64,000 nt of DNA from Hirudinaria manillensis (GCA_034509925.1 CM067526.1:5217501-5281500); one strand, 5' to 3'; counted from the stretch's first letter, positions 14,540-31,230 are shown. The notes: a model not told the origin generated them from the letters alone. Translations and numbers: made by a program.

Positions 14540-16530
14540 ATGAATTCAAAGTTCATTCTCACCTGCTGTACAGTCGTAATCCATATAGCGATTGGTTAGG
14601 TTTGCATTATCGTTTATGTAATCGCTTCATCTGTGAGAGGACTTGAAATGTTGAGGGAAAGAAAACAAACCTTAATCGGAGATCCTTCGTCGGCTCTCAA
14701 GACGTAAAAATTAAATAAGAGAAAATATTAGAAAAATTCTGGTAAATAAATGAGAACTCAAGGCTCAAAATTGCCGTTCCTTGGCAAATTTAATTTATTT
14801 CATTATAATTATTATTTATACGATCAGTTTTTTTTGTGTCAGTCACCTGCGGAATCCCTTCAAATGTTGCATTCGGCAAATTCACTTACGAAAATTCCAA
14901 ACGGAACGACACTTCCTACAGAGCCGTCGATGGAAAATACGATCCTCCAGAAAATTGTTTCGTCAGTTCCGGTATGGGGAAGCAGTGGCTGACAGTTGAT
15001 CTCATATGGAACTATCAATTGGATGCCATTGTCGTGTACACAAACAACACGAGTGAGTTTAAACAGCAAAATAAATAAATAAATAAATATTAATTAATTA
15101 ATTTATTTATTTATGAATTAATTAATTAACGTATTTGTGGTTTTTATTGGAGTGGTGAGTCGTTTCAGATTACAAGCTAACAAGTGGAATTCCAGCAACG
15201 TTGTCGTATCCCATTTCGGCTGGAACGAAGTACTGTTCCATAAATTCCACCCAAGCTAACCGAACCGTTTGGTTTTCCTGTCTCAATTACGTATCCTCTC
15301 AAATCTTTGTAGCTCAGTTGAACCCAGTCTATCTGGTTGTATGCGAACTGGAGGCCTTTGGAGTTCGAGCGGAACGTGAGACTTGTTCTTCAACCGATCA
15401 GCCTCACCAAACCCACATTTTATTAGATTTAAATTGAATTTAATTGTTTTATTTAGCATTTGTCGCTTTTTTGGTCAACAATTACTTCTCTTTTAGCAGA
15501 ACGGCAGAACCTTCTCTTAGGAAAGAACGTCTTCATGTTGTCGACTTGGTCTGGTCCTGTAAGTTGGGGTGGAACTGCTTTCTTTAACGGATCAAAAGCC
15601 ACAGACGGGTTGAGAGATCCAAATCCCCGCAACGGATTCTGCGCGAGAACAAACGAACAGACCTACGACAAAAATTGGATGGTTGTGGACATGGAAAGAA
15701 GTTACTTGGTCGATTATGTTGCTTTGACCTACAGCCAAAACATTTCAGGTTTTCTGCTGATTTCCTTAGCAACGCCTTCAAAGACCTATTAATAAAAATA
15801 AAGGCAAAAATTGAAATTGAAAATTGAAATTTGACCAAATTTCAAATCGTCATAATTTAAAATCTCATTAACGATTGATGTGTTTCTAGATCTTGTCAGT
15901 TTGACTAAAGTGATCGTAGGCCTATCATCATCCGCATCTCCTGTAATCTTCAAAAAATACCCATTGTGTGCTTCATACGATTTGTCTACCGTGAATGGTA
16001 ACAGGGCAATCATCAAATGCAGTGCAGCCTTGCCGGCCTACAGGTACCTAATTGTTCAGCAAGCACCCAATCAAGTCGGTCCCATCACCATTTGTGAACT
16101 TGAAGCTTTCGAAGCAGTGCTCGAAAACGGTATTTGAATTTTTTTTACTTTTAATCAGTCAACATATGACATTAACACTCTACCTTTAGAAGAGATTTCA
16201 TTGTTACTAAGTTGTGTCACGCTGGCAACAAGTCATTGAGAAATAATCAAGTTGCTTCCGAATGCAGGTGTTTTATGGGAGACGAGGTATTTGGCGAAGA
16301 GATTTATGGACAGCATGTTTGATCGAATATACCAAATAAGTCAGTTTCATTGCATCATGGAATGCGCAAAACTTGGTCCAAATGTTTGTGATTCCATCTC
16401 CTTCTTCACCAAGAAATCTATTTGCTATCTCAACAGCCATAGGGAAGGACCGCCATCAGGAGACACTGCAATTTTAACGACAGCATGGAGGGTTTACATG
16501 CCCCAATATAGCAGTGCAGGAAATTTGTGA
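14540..16530 (+). CDS. Secreted double F5/8C-fucolectin-like + PAN-like protein, copy 1
   Basis: Exons 14540-14594, 14843-15052, 15169-15375, 15497-15748, 15890-16129, 16268-16530; all introns are phase 1, total 1227 nt, 408 aa. Exon 1 encodes a signal peptide (Met, Lys, then a hydrophobic run ending before the first Cys-Gly). Residues about 19-157 and 158-321 are two repeats with the F5/8C-fucolectin layout: an 'AVDG' or 'ATDG' loop followed by Cys, then WLTVDL or WMVVDM, Tyr-x-Val/Leu-Asp, and an ending of CELEAF. Residues about 322-408 look like a PAN/apple module with clustered Cys (HCIMEC, CDSISFF, CYLNS). By family such proteins bind fucosylated glycans outside the cell, often in innate defence or adhesion; that role is inferred. 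The start of exon 4 has two in-frame acceptors (TAGCAG). A polyadenylation signal lies 34 bp after the stop. A near-identical intact copy lies at 25346-27378. Confidence 0.85.
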
Positions 16531-16563
16531 CGAATTTGTGATTCAATTCTGATGTCAATGACA

Positions 16564-16569
16564 AATAAA
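16564..16569 (+). promoter_or_regulatory. Polyadenylation signal, lectin gene 1
   Basis: AATAAA 34 bp after the stop codon. It is kept at the same spacing in the duplicate (27412-27417). Confidence 0.6.
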
Positions 16570-17194
16570 TTATTGATAAATTGTTTATTAAATTGTTTAT
16601 CATTTGCTTTGACAATTTTTCTTTTATTTGTTTCAATTTAATTAAAAATGAACTTCTTACAGATTAATATTGATTTGAAGATCTCAAAAGAAATATTTAG
16701 ATTGTCTCAATAAATGTTTGAAGCTAAACTAGAAATAACTCGTGAAATGTATCGAAGGGCTGAACCTTTAATAAATAACTACAGTCGTCTGTAATTGCTT
16801 ACGACAGGAAACAACGTTTATTATTTTAAGTAGGTAAAAGGCAAGATAATTGCTTCTTCGATCATTCTCTCCGGAATTATATCCTGAAAAAAATTATTTT
16901 ATGGATCCAGAATGACGGGGGAAACAAAGATTTATTTGAGACTGGAATATTTCTGATGAACTTTTGCAAATATTTGTAAACAAATCGGAGTTGAACATGC
17001 TTTATTATTGTTGTTGTTATTATCATTAGCATCATTATTAACTTATTGTAAACATGAAACCGATTGCAATTAACGGTTCGGATTAAATGCAAGCAATGGT
17101 GGGATTCAATATAATTGCATTTAAAGTGTAAAACATCAATTATATTTAGTCACATATGTGCATACATATTAGGGTTACGTATATATATATATAT

Positions 17195-17302
17195 AGATTT
17201 CAAGACTTAGACATTTGAAGCATCGTGCATCTTCCAAGCCATCTGACAACTTTCAATAAACCTGTCCTTCTATCATTAGTTTGAGGACCCCGGGTTATTA
17301 CA
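17195..17302 (+). repeat. 5' LTR, truncated (last 108 bp only)
   Basis: Matches 18668-18775. The first 192 bp of the LTR are missing, so the element lacks its own U3 promoter upstream. Confidence 0.88.
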
Positions 17303-17383
17303 TTGGTGTCAGGAGTGGGATTTAGAGTTAAAGGGTGTCCAAGAGTAACTAAGGTAGAAGCTTGTTTAGTTGAAAAGTGAAGG

Positions 17384-18514
17384 ATGCCGAAGTACTTGGA
17401 TGAATTGAACGTGCCTCGATTGAGACAAGAATTGAGAGAGCGTGGCCTAGATTCGACAGGCACGAAAGCTGAGATACGGGAGCGACTTGGAGCATGACTG
17501 ACAGAGAATGGCCATGACCCGGAGGAATACGAATTCGTGTCTGAATATCGTAAGTTGCTGAGAGAGTTAGCAGAGGATTTGAGGGAGTGTATTAGGAGTA
17601 TTAGGGGTGATTTGAAAAACACAACGGTTCCGTGTCAGGATGTCTCTCTGATTTCGGGTGGAAACTCTGCCGAGAAGAGTCCTGTTGGTTCTTTTGAGGA
17701 GAGCAAAGTGGTGCTTCCATCTTGCGAAGAACAAGGAGAGGAACTCTGCAAAAAGGTTACCAACGAAGAGCAAATCATGTCCGTTGTTCCAGGTACAGTT
17801 TCTGGCAGCATTGGGATGGAGTCATTCGAAGACACATCCGACCGCAGTGCATGCGTGTCTCCAGAAGTGCTGTGCGTGATGGCGGACTCAGAGGACTCGC
17901 CGTTTGAGCCCATAGAGTCACCAGATCAGGTCGAGACGTTAGCAAGGCCCAGAGAGCTCACGGAGGTTTTAGTGGAGCAAGTGGGACTTTCGGAGGAGCC
18001 TGTGGGATTGCCGGTGGATCATGTGGAGTTGGTGCAGCCCGAGGAGTTACTGATGAGTCACGTGGAGTTGCCGGTGGAGCGCACGAATTTGATGGTGGAA
18101 CAAGTAGAGTCTACAGAACAGCCCATGGATTTACCAGCGGATGTTTCGGCTCCATTGGAAATAACAGAAGGGAGTGCTCGGGATTTCAGGAGAGTGCCTA
18201 GCATGGAAAGTGAAGCAGGTGATCCTGAGGAGAGTCTGGGATCTGGCGACATCGCGGAGCAGGAGAGTGTGCATAGGAATGGCGATGTTCCGCGGCTGAA
18301 ACTTGCGGGACGCAGAAGTAAAAGGGAGGAGACAGAAATCCCAGAAGATGACAAAGCAAATGGATCTGGGATTTGCAGCCATGAGATTGTTGGAAGATCG
18401 GATCCTATTCCTAGAGTAAAAATGAAAATGGGAATAGATGTCTGTTCGGGACGAACAGATTTAAGGAGGGGGCAGTGTTGGATCCCTAGATCCAATAAAT
18501 TGAAGAATAATTAA
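17384..18514 (+). pseudogene. Gag-like ORF with N-terminal SAP motif, interrupted
   Basis: From ATG at 17384 the frame reads a SAP-type helix pair (LNVPRLRQELRERGLDSTGT), then a TGA at 17495-17497, then continues in the same frame to 18514 through ENGHDPEEYEF and a long acidic region with repeated VE(L/Q) units (about 17930-18140). SAP motifs are found at the start of some LTR-element Gag proteins. The last codons lie inside the 3' LTR, so the natural C-terminus is probably lost with the missing pol region. It looks like a deletion derivative moved in trans, now with an in-frame stop. Confidence 0.7.
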
Positions 18515-18775
18515 AATTATATTGCCGATTAATTAATTTAATAATTAATTAAATTTAGTGGCAATATAATTTGAGAATTAATTAATTGTTGCTATTCAGA
18601 CTCTTTGGTTATGCACCTCGACAAATGGATTTGTATCGGAAAGGAAGAGCGAGAATTAGAGAACAGCAGATTTCAAGACTTAGACATTTGAAGCATCGTG
18701 CATCTTCCAAGCCATCTGACAACTTTCAATAAACCTGTCCTTCTATAATTAGTTTGAGGACCCCGGGTTATTACA
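18476..18775 (+). repeat. 3' LTR, full length
   Basis: 300 bp. It starts TGTTGG straight after the polypurine tract and ends TTACA. It contains AT-rich inverted sequence around 18510-18590 and a CAATAAAC polyadenylation-like motif near 18727. Confidence 0.85.
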
Positions 18776-19282
18776 ATACATACGTCAGTTCTATTTTACG
18801 ATTCTATTTGTAAATTTATAACTTTTAAATTTGTTTTTCAATTTTCATGATGTATGATTACATCTCAGACTGAACAAGTACGGTGATGATGATGATTTTA
18901 GATCAATATAAATATATAATATATAAGTGTTTTATGAGAACTCTGTAAATAACGGTAAATATTGGATTGAAATCCTCGGAAATTGGTCCGTTGTAGTTTT
19001 GACCTGCTACATGATCTGAAAAACAAAGCCACAAATTGCTTTGACTTCTTGCAAGGTCATCAGATTACTAAATTAATGACAGCCTATTATATTAACCATA
19101 TTAACGGTAACTGTAACACGAATGTGAGATAAATTATAATTAATCATAATATTATATTAATAAAATTAGTTATAACATTATATTGGTATAATTTATTGTA
19201 ATATTATTTTAACTTTATATTAAATTACGAATAATAATAATAATAATAAGAGGAAGAAGAAGAAATAAAAAAAAAAGGTTCA
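18776..19282. other. Intergenic, lectin gene 1 to PPP1R16 remnant
   Basis: AT-rich sequence collinear with 28060-28550 in the right unit, with a short AAT run and purine-rich patch near 19230-19275. No gene seen. Confidence 0.6.
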
Positions 19283-19404
19283 CTACGAGGCAGGGCCTTT
19301 CTGTCGACTTCTTGGGACTGGATTTGTCTTTGGCTGTGGACAGGATCGATGTTTTCGACTCGGTTTCCTCGTCAGTGATTCCTGATCCTCTTTTGTTGCC
19401 ACTA

Positions 19405-19791
19405 TGGCCTTCACAAAACAGTAATCAATTAGTATTCAAAAAGATTTGATTTTCATGAGATTCCATCAACGATTTAATGTTTTTCTAAGTTTTCGCAACG
19501 GAGCATGGAAAAGTTGTCGTTGTGAAAATTTTTTTATTACAGGTTTTACAGAATCTCTTTGACATAATAAGCATACTCATATATTATTTGACGTTTACAA
19601 CATGTTTAGAGAATAAAAGCACCGTTAGTTAACGTTATTATAGATGGCCTCCCCAACCCCGGCTTCAACCCCGGCCCCGGCTAACCCCGGCCCGCCTGAA
19701 CCCCGGTCCCGGCTGCCCCCGGCAACCGCTCCCCCTACCCCGGCCCCGGCCCCGATCCCGGCTAAAATTGTCGCCCCGGTCGATCGCTAAC
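19405..19791. other. Unrelated filler replacing deleted PPP1R16 exons
   Basis: This stretch has no match in the right unit, where the same flanks are about 1.96 kb apart. The left part is AT-rich with no recognisable gene; the right part is the CCCCGGC tract. It may be a short mobile element or repair filler; I cannot tell. Confidence 0.6.
19646..19781. repeat. GC-rich CCCCGGC minisatellite
   Basis: About 135 bp built from degenerate CCCCGGC/CCCCGGT units separated by TAA, TTCAA or CCTGAA spacers, strongly GC-rich inside AT-rich flanks. Found only here in the window, next to a deletion junction. Confidence 0.9.
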
Positions 19792-20660
19792 TGTAATAAT
19801 AACAATGATGATGATGATGATTGGCTGATTAATTATTCCTTTTCATTTATTTCCTTAGTGGATATATTATAAAGCCTGCAAAATGTTACAATCACTTGAT
19901 GTAGAGCAGTTACTCCATCATCGTTGCCTTCATCTGGATCTGATCCCGATTGCAAGATGCGCTCGACTGAAGCAATGGAAGGCAACATTTAAACATAAAC
20001 GACCTGATGACAATGATTGTTGAATTGCACAATATCTAAAGATTAATTACCGTGAGTTCAATAACTACAATCATTCTCGACGGATCAATTTCAATCCTAA
20101 ATCAACAAATCAGCAACCAACCAACCCAAAACCTATCCAAACCATCGTCATCACCATCGTCATTGTTATCATCATCCCTCACCTTCCAGGGCGTCTTTTC
20201 TGCTCGCTGCACTAATCAACTTCACGCCGCTTGGGAATTCTACTTTTGTCAGTTTCTTGGTTTTATCTTGCTTTGCCTGAAATCTGTGAATTTTGTTGGC
20301 GTGTTTCTCGTATTGTTCGTAGGAACGCAGTTGCTGAAGTCTCCGCTTTTTTGCCAATTCCAACCTTTCGCTCGGTGTAAGAGACTCCTTGGAGGACCCG
20401 CTTCAAGACCATTTTTTATTTATTATAAAGACGATAGCAGTGATAGTGATTATGATGACGATGATGACTATTGTTGTTGTTGTTAATAGTGTCGTCGTTT
20501 TCATTCTTGTCGTTGCTGTTTTAGTGTTATATTTTCTTTGAAACTATTCACGGTTTGTCTCTTTTAATAACTTGTTTCATGACGTTTGCAATTTTAATAA
20601 TAAATAATTAATAATTATTATAATATTATATAACTATTATATAGTTGTCGTGACTTGCAG

Positions 20661-22155
20661 GCAAATCCATCTTGGTTTGGTGCATGAACTGTGAATAAGA
20701 ACGACAAGAAATGGTTGGTAATGTATTATATTAATATTAATTAATAGCAGTTTTATTTAGTAATTGATATCTTGAGAACATATTAAATGTTATTTTTAAA
20801 ATTAATTTTGTAATTTTGTTGAACTACTTGTGTAATACTTGTGTTTAGTCAGCAAATTGGTAACTTTGGAAAATATGCCAATCTTCTACCGCCTACCTCT
20901 TCCAATCTTAAGGTCACTTTTGATTTATCTTTATAAATTAGATTAAATTAAATTAAATGCAAGTCATCATTTATTATTATATCACCTGTCTTATAATTAT
21001 ATTATGATGGTGGCATTTAAATTATCTGCTATGAATATTCATAGATTGTCCTATTGGATGGAGATAGGCTGGACATGTTCACTCATTGGGTAGTTCACGT
21101 GCCACAGTCAGAAGAACAGGTTATTTAATTGGTTGTCATTTCAGTTCTCAAGTCATCACTGAATATTCATCAGGAAATAATTTGTATTTTTCTATTTTGA
21201 GATATTTTTAAATAGACTTTATTTTTTTAATTCTTTAAGCTTTAATACACGTTGCTTTAAACGAAAGAATTTAAACTGAGCTTATTATTATTATTGTTAC
21301 GCATTCAGATAGCATTTTCTTTTATCTTGTAAATCGAAAATCTTTTCTCTAGGTCCTAATGATGGTGGAGATGTACAGCATGAAGAAAAGACTTCAGCAG
21401 CACAACGTCACAACCGTATATGACGTAATCACCTCTCCCATCCAATCACTGTTCAGGTCAAAGGTTATCATTGGTTCGACCAGGCCGGGCTTCCTCTTTT
21501 ACAACATTTCCCTGCACGGATTCAACAGCGTTTTGCAAGCATTTCATGTTCAGTTCATTTCCAACTCGTGCTTGGACAACACGACAGGTTTAAACATTTT
21601 ACAAAAATTATAAATTCATTTGTGAATAATTATTGGTCATTAAGCTCCTGGTTGCATTGTACCTTATTTGAACCATCACTGGATGCTTTTTTTATGTGTC
21701 GAATTTTAAATAAATAAAATAAATTAATTATTAAATGAAAATTCAAATTTAACAGTATTGGATGCCAATTTCACTGTTGTAAAGATGCACATTCCTTGGT
21801 CCAAGGAACATCTTTACCTTAACATTCCGTGAGTGCTTGTTTACTTTCATCCTCTCATTCTCCCTGCTTCTCTCTTGGCCGTCGCTGGCCCAGTGGTGGT
21901 TGCGTTTGTCTTGGTACGATTTCAGTCGATTTCATTAAAGAATTTTTTAATTCTTTGGCTATTTATCGGATGCCGATTTTTATTTTGGTGCTTTGGTTTA
22001 AATTTCGTTTTAATTTCACTTTGTGTTCACGTGATTCTTCTTATCACGTACAGGGAGTCGTGGAATCTTGATGATGATCCAACAAGGAACAACGGCATTA
22101 TCACTTTACTTGCAACCATGTTGTTTGTCTATTCTGACTTTCCAGTCTTTAATCA
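20661..22155 (+). pseudogene. PGAP1 3' fragment, disabled copy
   Basis: Copies of PGAP1 exons 12 (20661-20713), 13 (20849-20912), 14 (21045-21119), 15 (21353-21587), 16 (21756-21828), the second half of 22 (about 21846-21913) and 23 (22054-22155). There is no 5' half, since the breakpoint lies in intron 11. Exon 12 has TGT changed to TGA, an in-frame stop. The stretch equal to 10392-12122 (exons 17-21 and the start of 22) is deleted at a TTACTT/TTCTTTC microhomology. Exon 24 is also gone, replaced by the LINE and AAT tract. Confidence 0.92.
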
Positions 22156-22236
22156 GTGAGTCATTACAATTGATTACAAGTGCTGGAAATTATTTAAAGA
22201 AGTTCACCTGAATGTTGTCATCATAAGTCTCAATGA

Positions 22237-24479
<2,243 letters not shown>

Positions 24480-24570
<91 letters not shown>
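24480..24570. repeat. (AAT)n tract downstream of LINE
   Basis: About 90 bp of AAT at the 3' end of the LINE. Right after it the sequence resumes at the equivalent of 13856 of the left unit, not at 12566. Confidence 0.97.
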
Positions 24571-25345
24571 CTTCGTCTTGTTGTCGTTGTTGTTTTAATC
24601 CATATTAGAGATGAAAGTTGGACGTCAAGAATTGCTGCTGAATATTTATCGTGCTCGCTTTAAGATTTATTTTTCACTGAGCCAGGATGAGGGGATTACA
24701 TTTCTGCCGCAGAGCAGGATATTTGATCCAGTGGTCCTGGAATGATAAACGATTCCAAACGATTTCTGTTGTGTGATTATGAGTAATTATGGAAATAATT
24801 CATAATTTTAACAGTGATTTAGATCGTCATAACATTTTTGAATAAAGGTGAAGATGCTTCGTAAGAAATGTCTTCATCGAATTTTCACATTGCCGTTTTA
24901 TCATCGTCGTCGTCGTCAGCAAGCACCGTCACAGTGTGTTTGTTACTATTGTTGTTAACAGAACATTAGTGAATTAGTAATGTATCTCACCTCAATAACG
25001 TGCTCCACCACCTTATTGAGTGGGAGAGACAGGTTGACGGGCGGACAGACATTAATTTCAAATTTGATGGAGTGTTGTTATATACGCTCCATTCACAAGG
25101 CATCAGTCATCATCCATTGTGAGTTCCAGCAATTGCAAAAAAACGTAGTTCTCCGGCGTTGCGTTTCGCCTTAAATTCGCTTTTAAAGTAATGGACAGGA
25201 AACAAGGATATTTTCCTCTGGTTCTTTCAGAACGTTGTCATCTTTTACAATATCAGCAAATGCGTTGAAGTAAATTTTGAAAGTTTAAGATTCTATATAA
25301 AAATAAAGAGCTGTTGCAGTGGAAATATTTGCTTGAAATCCGAGG
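24571..25345. other. Upstream region of lectin gene 2
   Basis: Collinear with 13856-14539. Differs by about 80 bp present only here (25001-25081, GGTTGACGGGCGGAC within) and by a small changed patch near 24845-24880. No coding exon seen. Confidence 0.6.
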
Positions 25346-27378
25346 ATGAATTCAAAGTTCATTCTCACCTGCTGTACAGTCGTAATCCATATAGCGATTG
25401 GTTAGGTTTGCATTATCGTTTATGTAATCGCTTCATCTGTGAGACGACTTGAATATTTGGGAAATGTTGAGGGAAAGAAAACAAACCTTAATCGGAGATC
25501 TTTCGTCGGCTCTCAAGACGTAAAAAATAAATAAGAGAAAATATTAGAAAAATTCTGGAAAATAAATGAGAACTCAAGGCTCAAAATTGTCGTTCCTTGG
25601 CAAATTTAATTTATTTCATTATAATTATTATTTATACGATCAGTTTTTTTTTGTGTCAGTCACCTGCGGAATCCCTTCAAATGTTGCATTCGGCAAATTC
25701 ACTTACGAAAATTCCAAACGGAACGACACTTCCTACAGAGCCGTCGATGGAAAATACGATCCTCCAGAGAATTGTTTCGTCAGTTCCGGTATGGGGAAGC
25801 AGTGGCTGACAGTTGATCTCATATGGAACTATCAATTGGATGCCATTGTCGTGTACACAAACAACACGAGTGAGTTTAAACAGCAAAATAAATAAATAAA
25901 TAAATATTAATTAATTAATTTATTTATTTATGAATTTTTTTATTTTTTTTATATTTATTTATTTATTTATAAATTAATTAATTAATTAATGTATTTGTGG
26001 TTTTTATTGGAGTGGTGAGTCGTTTCAGATTACAAGCTAACAAGTGGAATTCCAGCAACGTTGTCGTATCCCATTTCGGCTGGAACGAAGTACTGTTCCA
26101 TAAATTCCACCCAAGCTAACCGAACCGTTTGGTTTTCCTGTCTCAATTACGTATCCTCTCAAATCTTTGTAGCTCAGTTGAACCCAGTCTATCTGGTTGT
26201 ATGCGAACTGGAGGCCTTTGGAGTTCGAGCGGAACGTGAGACTTGTTCTTCAACCGATCAGCCTCACCAAACCCACATTTTATTAGATTTAAATTGAATT
26301 TAATTGTTTTATTTAGCATTTGTCGCTTTTTTGGTCAACAATTACTTCTCTTTTAGCAGAACGGCAGAACCTTCTCTTAGGAAAGAGCGTCTTCATGTTG
26401 TCGACTTGGTCTGGTCCTGTAAGTTGGGGTGGAACTGCTTTCTTTAACGGATCAAAAGCCACAGACGGGTTGAGAGATCCAAATCCCCGCAACGGATTCT
26501 GCGCGAGAACAAACGAACAGACCTACGACAAAAATTGGATGGTTGTGGACATGGAAAGAAGTTACTTGGTCGATTATGTTGCTTTGACCTACAGCCAAAA
26601 CATTTCAGGTTTTCTGCTGATTTCCTTAGCAACGCCTTCAAAGACCTATTAATAAAAATAAAGGCAAAAATTGAAATTTGACCAAATTTCAAATCGTCAT
26701 AATTTAAAATCTCATTAACGATTGATGTGTTTCTAGATCTTGTCAGTTTGACTAAAGTGATCGTAGGCCTATCATCATCCGCATCTCCTGTAATCTTCAA
26801 AAAATACCCATTGTGTGCTTCATACGATTTGTCTACCGTGAATGGTAACAGGGCAATCATCAAATGCAGTGCAGCCTTGCCGGCCTACAGGTACCTAATT
26901 GTTCAGCAAGCACCCAATCAAGTCGGTCCCATCACCATTTGTGAACTTGAAGCTTTCGAAGCAGTGCTCGAAAACGGTATTTGAATTTTTTTTTACTTTT
27001 AATCAGTCAACATATGACATTAATACTCTACCTTTAGAAGAGATTTCATTGTTACTAAGTTGTGTCACGCTGGCAACAAGTCATTGAGAAATAATCAAGT
27101 TGCTTCCGAATGCAGGTGTTTTATGGGAGACGAGGTATTTGGCGAAGAGATTCGTTGACAGCATGTTTGATCAAATATTCCAAATAAGTCAGTTTCATTG
27201 CATCATGGAATGCGCTAAACTTGGTCCAAATGTTTGTGATTCCATCTCCTTCTTCACCAAGAAATCTATTTGCTATCTCAACAGCCATAGAGAAGGACCG
27301 CCATCAGGAGACACTGCAATTTTAACGACAGCATGGAGGGTTTACATGCCCCAATATAGCAGTGCAGGAAATTTGTGA
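25346..27378 (+). CDS. Secreted double F5/8C-fucolectin-like + PAN-like protein, copy 2
   Basis: Exons 25346-25400, 25660-25869, 26029-26235, 26357-26608, 26737-26976, 27116-27378, with the same lengths and phase-1 introns as copy 1; 408 aa, no stop or frameshift. By eye only about nine bases differ over 1227. Amino-acid changes include Asn to Ser after LLLGK in the second lectin-like domain and Met to Val, Arg to Gln and Tyr to Phe in the PAN-like exon, where most changes cluster. Splice sites, signal peptide and polyadenylation signal are kept, so both copies are probably expressed. Intron 2 is about 40 bp longer than in copy 1 through extra AT repeats. Function as for copy 1. Confidence 0.85.
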
Positions 27379-28559
27379 CGAATTTGTGATTCAATTCTGA
27401 TGTCAATGACAAATAAATGAATGATAAATTGTTTATTAAATTGTTAATCATTTGCTTTGACAATTTGTCTCTTTTATTTCCTTCAATTTAATTAAAAATG
27501 AACTTCTTACAGAGTAATATTGATTTGCGGATCTCTAAAGAAATATTTAGATTGTCTCAATAAATGTTTGAAGCTAAACCAGAAATAACTTATGAAATGT
27601 ATCGAAGGACTGAACCTTTAATAAATAACTACAGTCGTCTGTAATTGCTTAAGACAGGAAACAACGTTTATTATTTTAAGTAGGTAAAAGGCAAGATAAT
27701 TGCTTCCTCGATCATTCTCTCCGGAATTATATCCTGAAAAAATTATTTTATGGATCCAGAATGACGGGGGAAACAAAGACTTATTTGAGACTGGAATATT
27801 TCTGATGAACTTTTGCAAATATTTGTAAACAAATCGGAGTTGAACATGCTTTATTATTGTTGTTGTTATTATCATTAGCATCATTATTAACTTATTATTG
27901 TAAACATGAAACCGATTGCAATTAACGGTTCGGATTAAATGCAAGCAATGGTGGGATTCAATATAATTGCATTTACATTGTAAAAGATCAATTATATTCA
28001 GTCAAATATGTGCATATATATTAGGGTTATGTATATGTATGTATATACACATGTCCAGTTCTAATTTACGATTCTATTTGTAAATTTAAAACTTTTTTTT
28101 CCAATATTCATGATGTATGAATATATCTCCGACTGAACAAGTACGGTGATGATGATTTTAGATTAATATAAATATATAATATATCAGTGTTTTATGAGAA
28201 CTCTGTAAATAACGGTAAATATTGGATTGAAATCCTCGGAAATTGGTCCGTTGTAGTTTTGGCCTGCTACATGATCTGAAAAACAAAGCCACAAATTGCT
28301 TTGACTTCTTGCAAGGTCATCAGATTACTAAATTAATGACAGCCTATTATATTAACCATATTAACGGTAACTGTAACACGAATGTGAGATAAATTATAAT
28401 TAATCATAATATTATATTAATAAAATTAGTTATAACATTATATTGGTATAATTTATTGTAATATTATTTTAACTTTATATTAAATTACGAATAATAATAA
28501 TAATAATAATAATAAGAAGAAGGGGAAAAAGAAGAAATAAAAAAAAAAGGTTCACTACG
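27379..28559. other. Intergenic, lectin gene 2 to PPP1R16 3' end
   Basis: Collinear with the left unit but without the LTR element; the empty site is near 28030-28060. Short AAT and GAAGAAG runs lie near 28490-28540. No gene seen. Confidence 0.6.
27412..27417 (+). promoter_or_regulatory. Polyadenylation signal, lectin gene 2
   Basis: AATAAA at the same distance from the stop as in copy 1. Confidence 0.6.

Positions 28560-31230
<2,671 letters not shown>

Larger units (their letters stand above)
17195..18775 (+). mobile_element. Non-autonomous LTR retroelement (left unit only)
   Basis: The 3' LTR is 18476-18775 (300 bp, TGTTGG...TTACA). The 5' end carries only the last 108 bp of the LTR (17195-17302), differing from the 3' copy by about one base. 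A primer-binding-like TTGGTGTCAGGAGTGGGA follows the 5' LTR directly, and a purine tract (AAGGAGGGGGCAG) precedes the 3' LTR. The internal region is only about 1.2 kb and holds one gag-like frame; I see no protease, reverse transcriptase or integrase. The duplicate locus near 28030-28060 lacks it and shows the empty TATGTA-rich site. Near identity of the LTR ends and absence from the other unit indicate a fairly recent insertion. No clean target-site duplication is visible. Confidence 0.85.
19283..20387 (-). pseudogene. PPP1R16 remnant (left unit): exons deleted
   Basis: Retains the exon with the PP1-docking motif (about 20183-20387, KVEF preserved; a few substitutions against 31026-31230), the first ankyrin exon (19896-19966) and part of the last exon (about 19283-19402). 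Everything equivalent to 28683-30645, that is most ankyrin exons, is missing. About 385 bp of unrelated sequence with a CCCCGGC-rich tract sits in its place. The duplication breakpoint also cut off the 5' exon, so it cannot make the protein. The intact relative is at 28560-31230. Confidence 0.85.
8934..20615. repeat. Tandem segmental duplication, left unit
   Basis: Unit of about 11.7 kb that matches 20616-31470 in the same order and orientation. It starts in intron 11 of PGAP1 and ends in an intron near the 5' end of PPP1R16. Matching blocks: 8934-10391 with 20616-21845, 12123-12540 with 21846-22240, 13856-17190 with 24571-28050, 18776-19404 with 28050-28682, 19792-20610 with 30645-31465. Left-only pieces: the long ATT repeat (9343-9539), 10392-12122, 12566-13855, the LTR element (17195-18775) and about 385 bp at 19405-19791. 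Confidence 0.92.

Noticed and set aside
17200..18495. Several antisense open frames over the LTR element
   Set aside because: They mirror the gag-like frame and show no family motifs.
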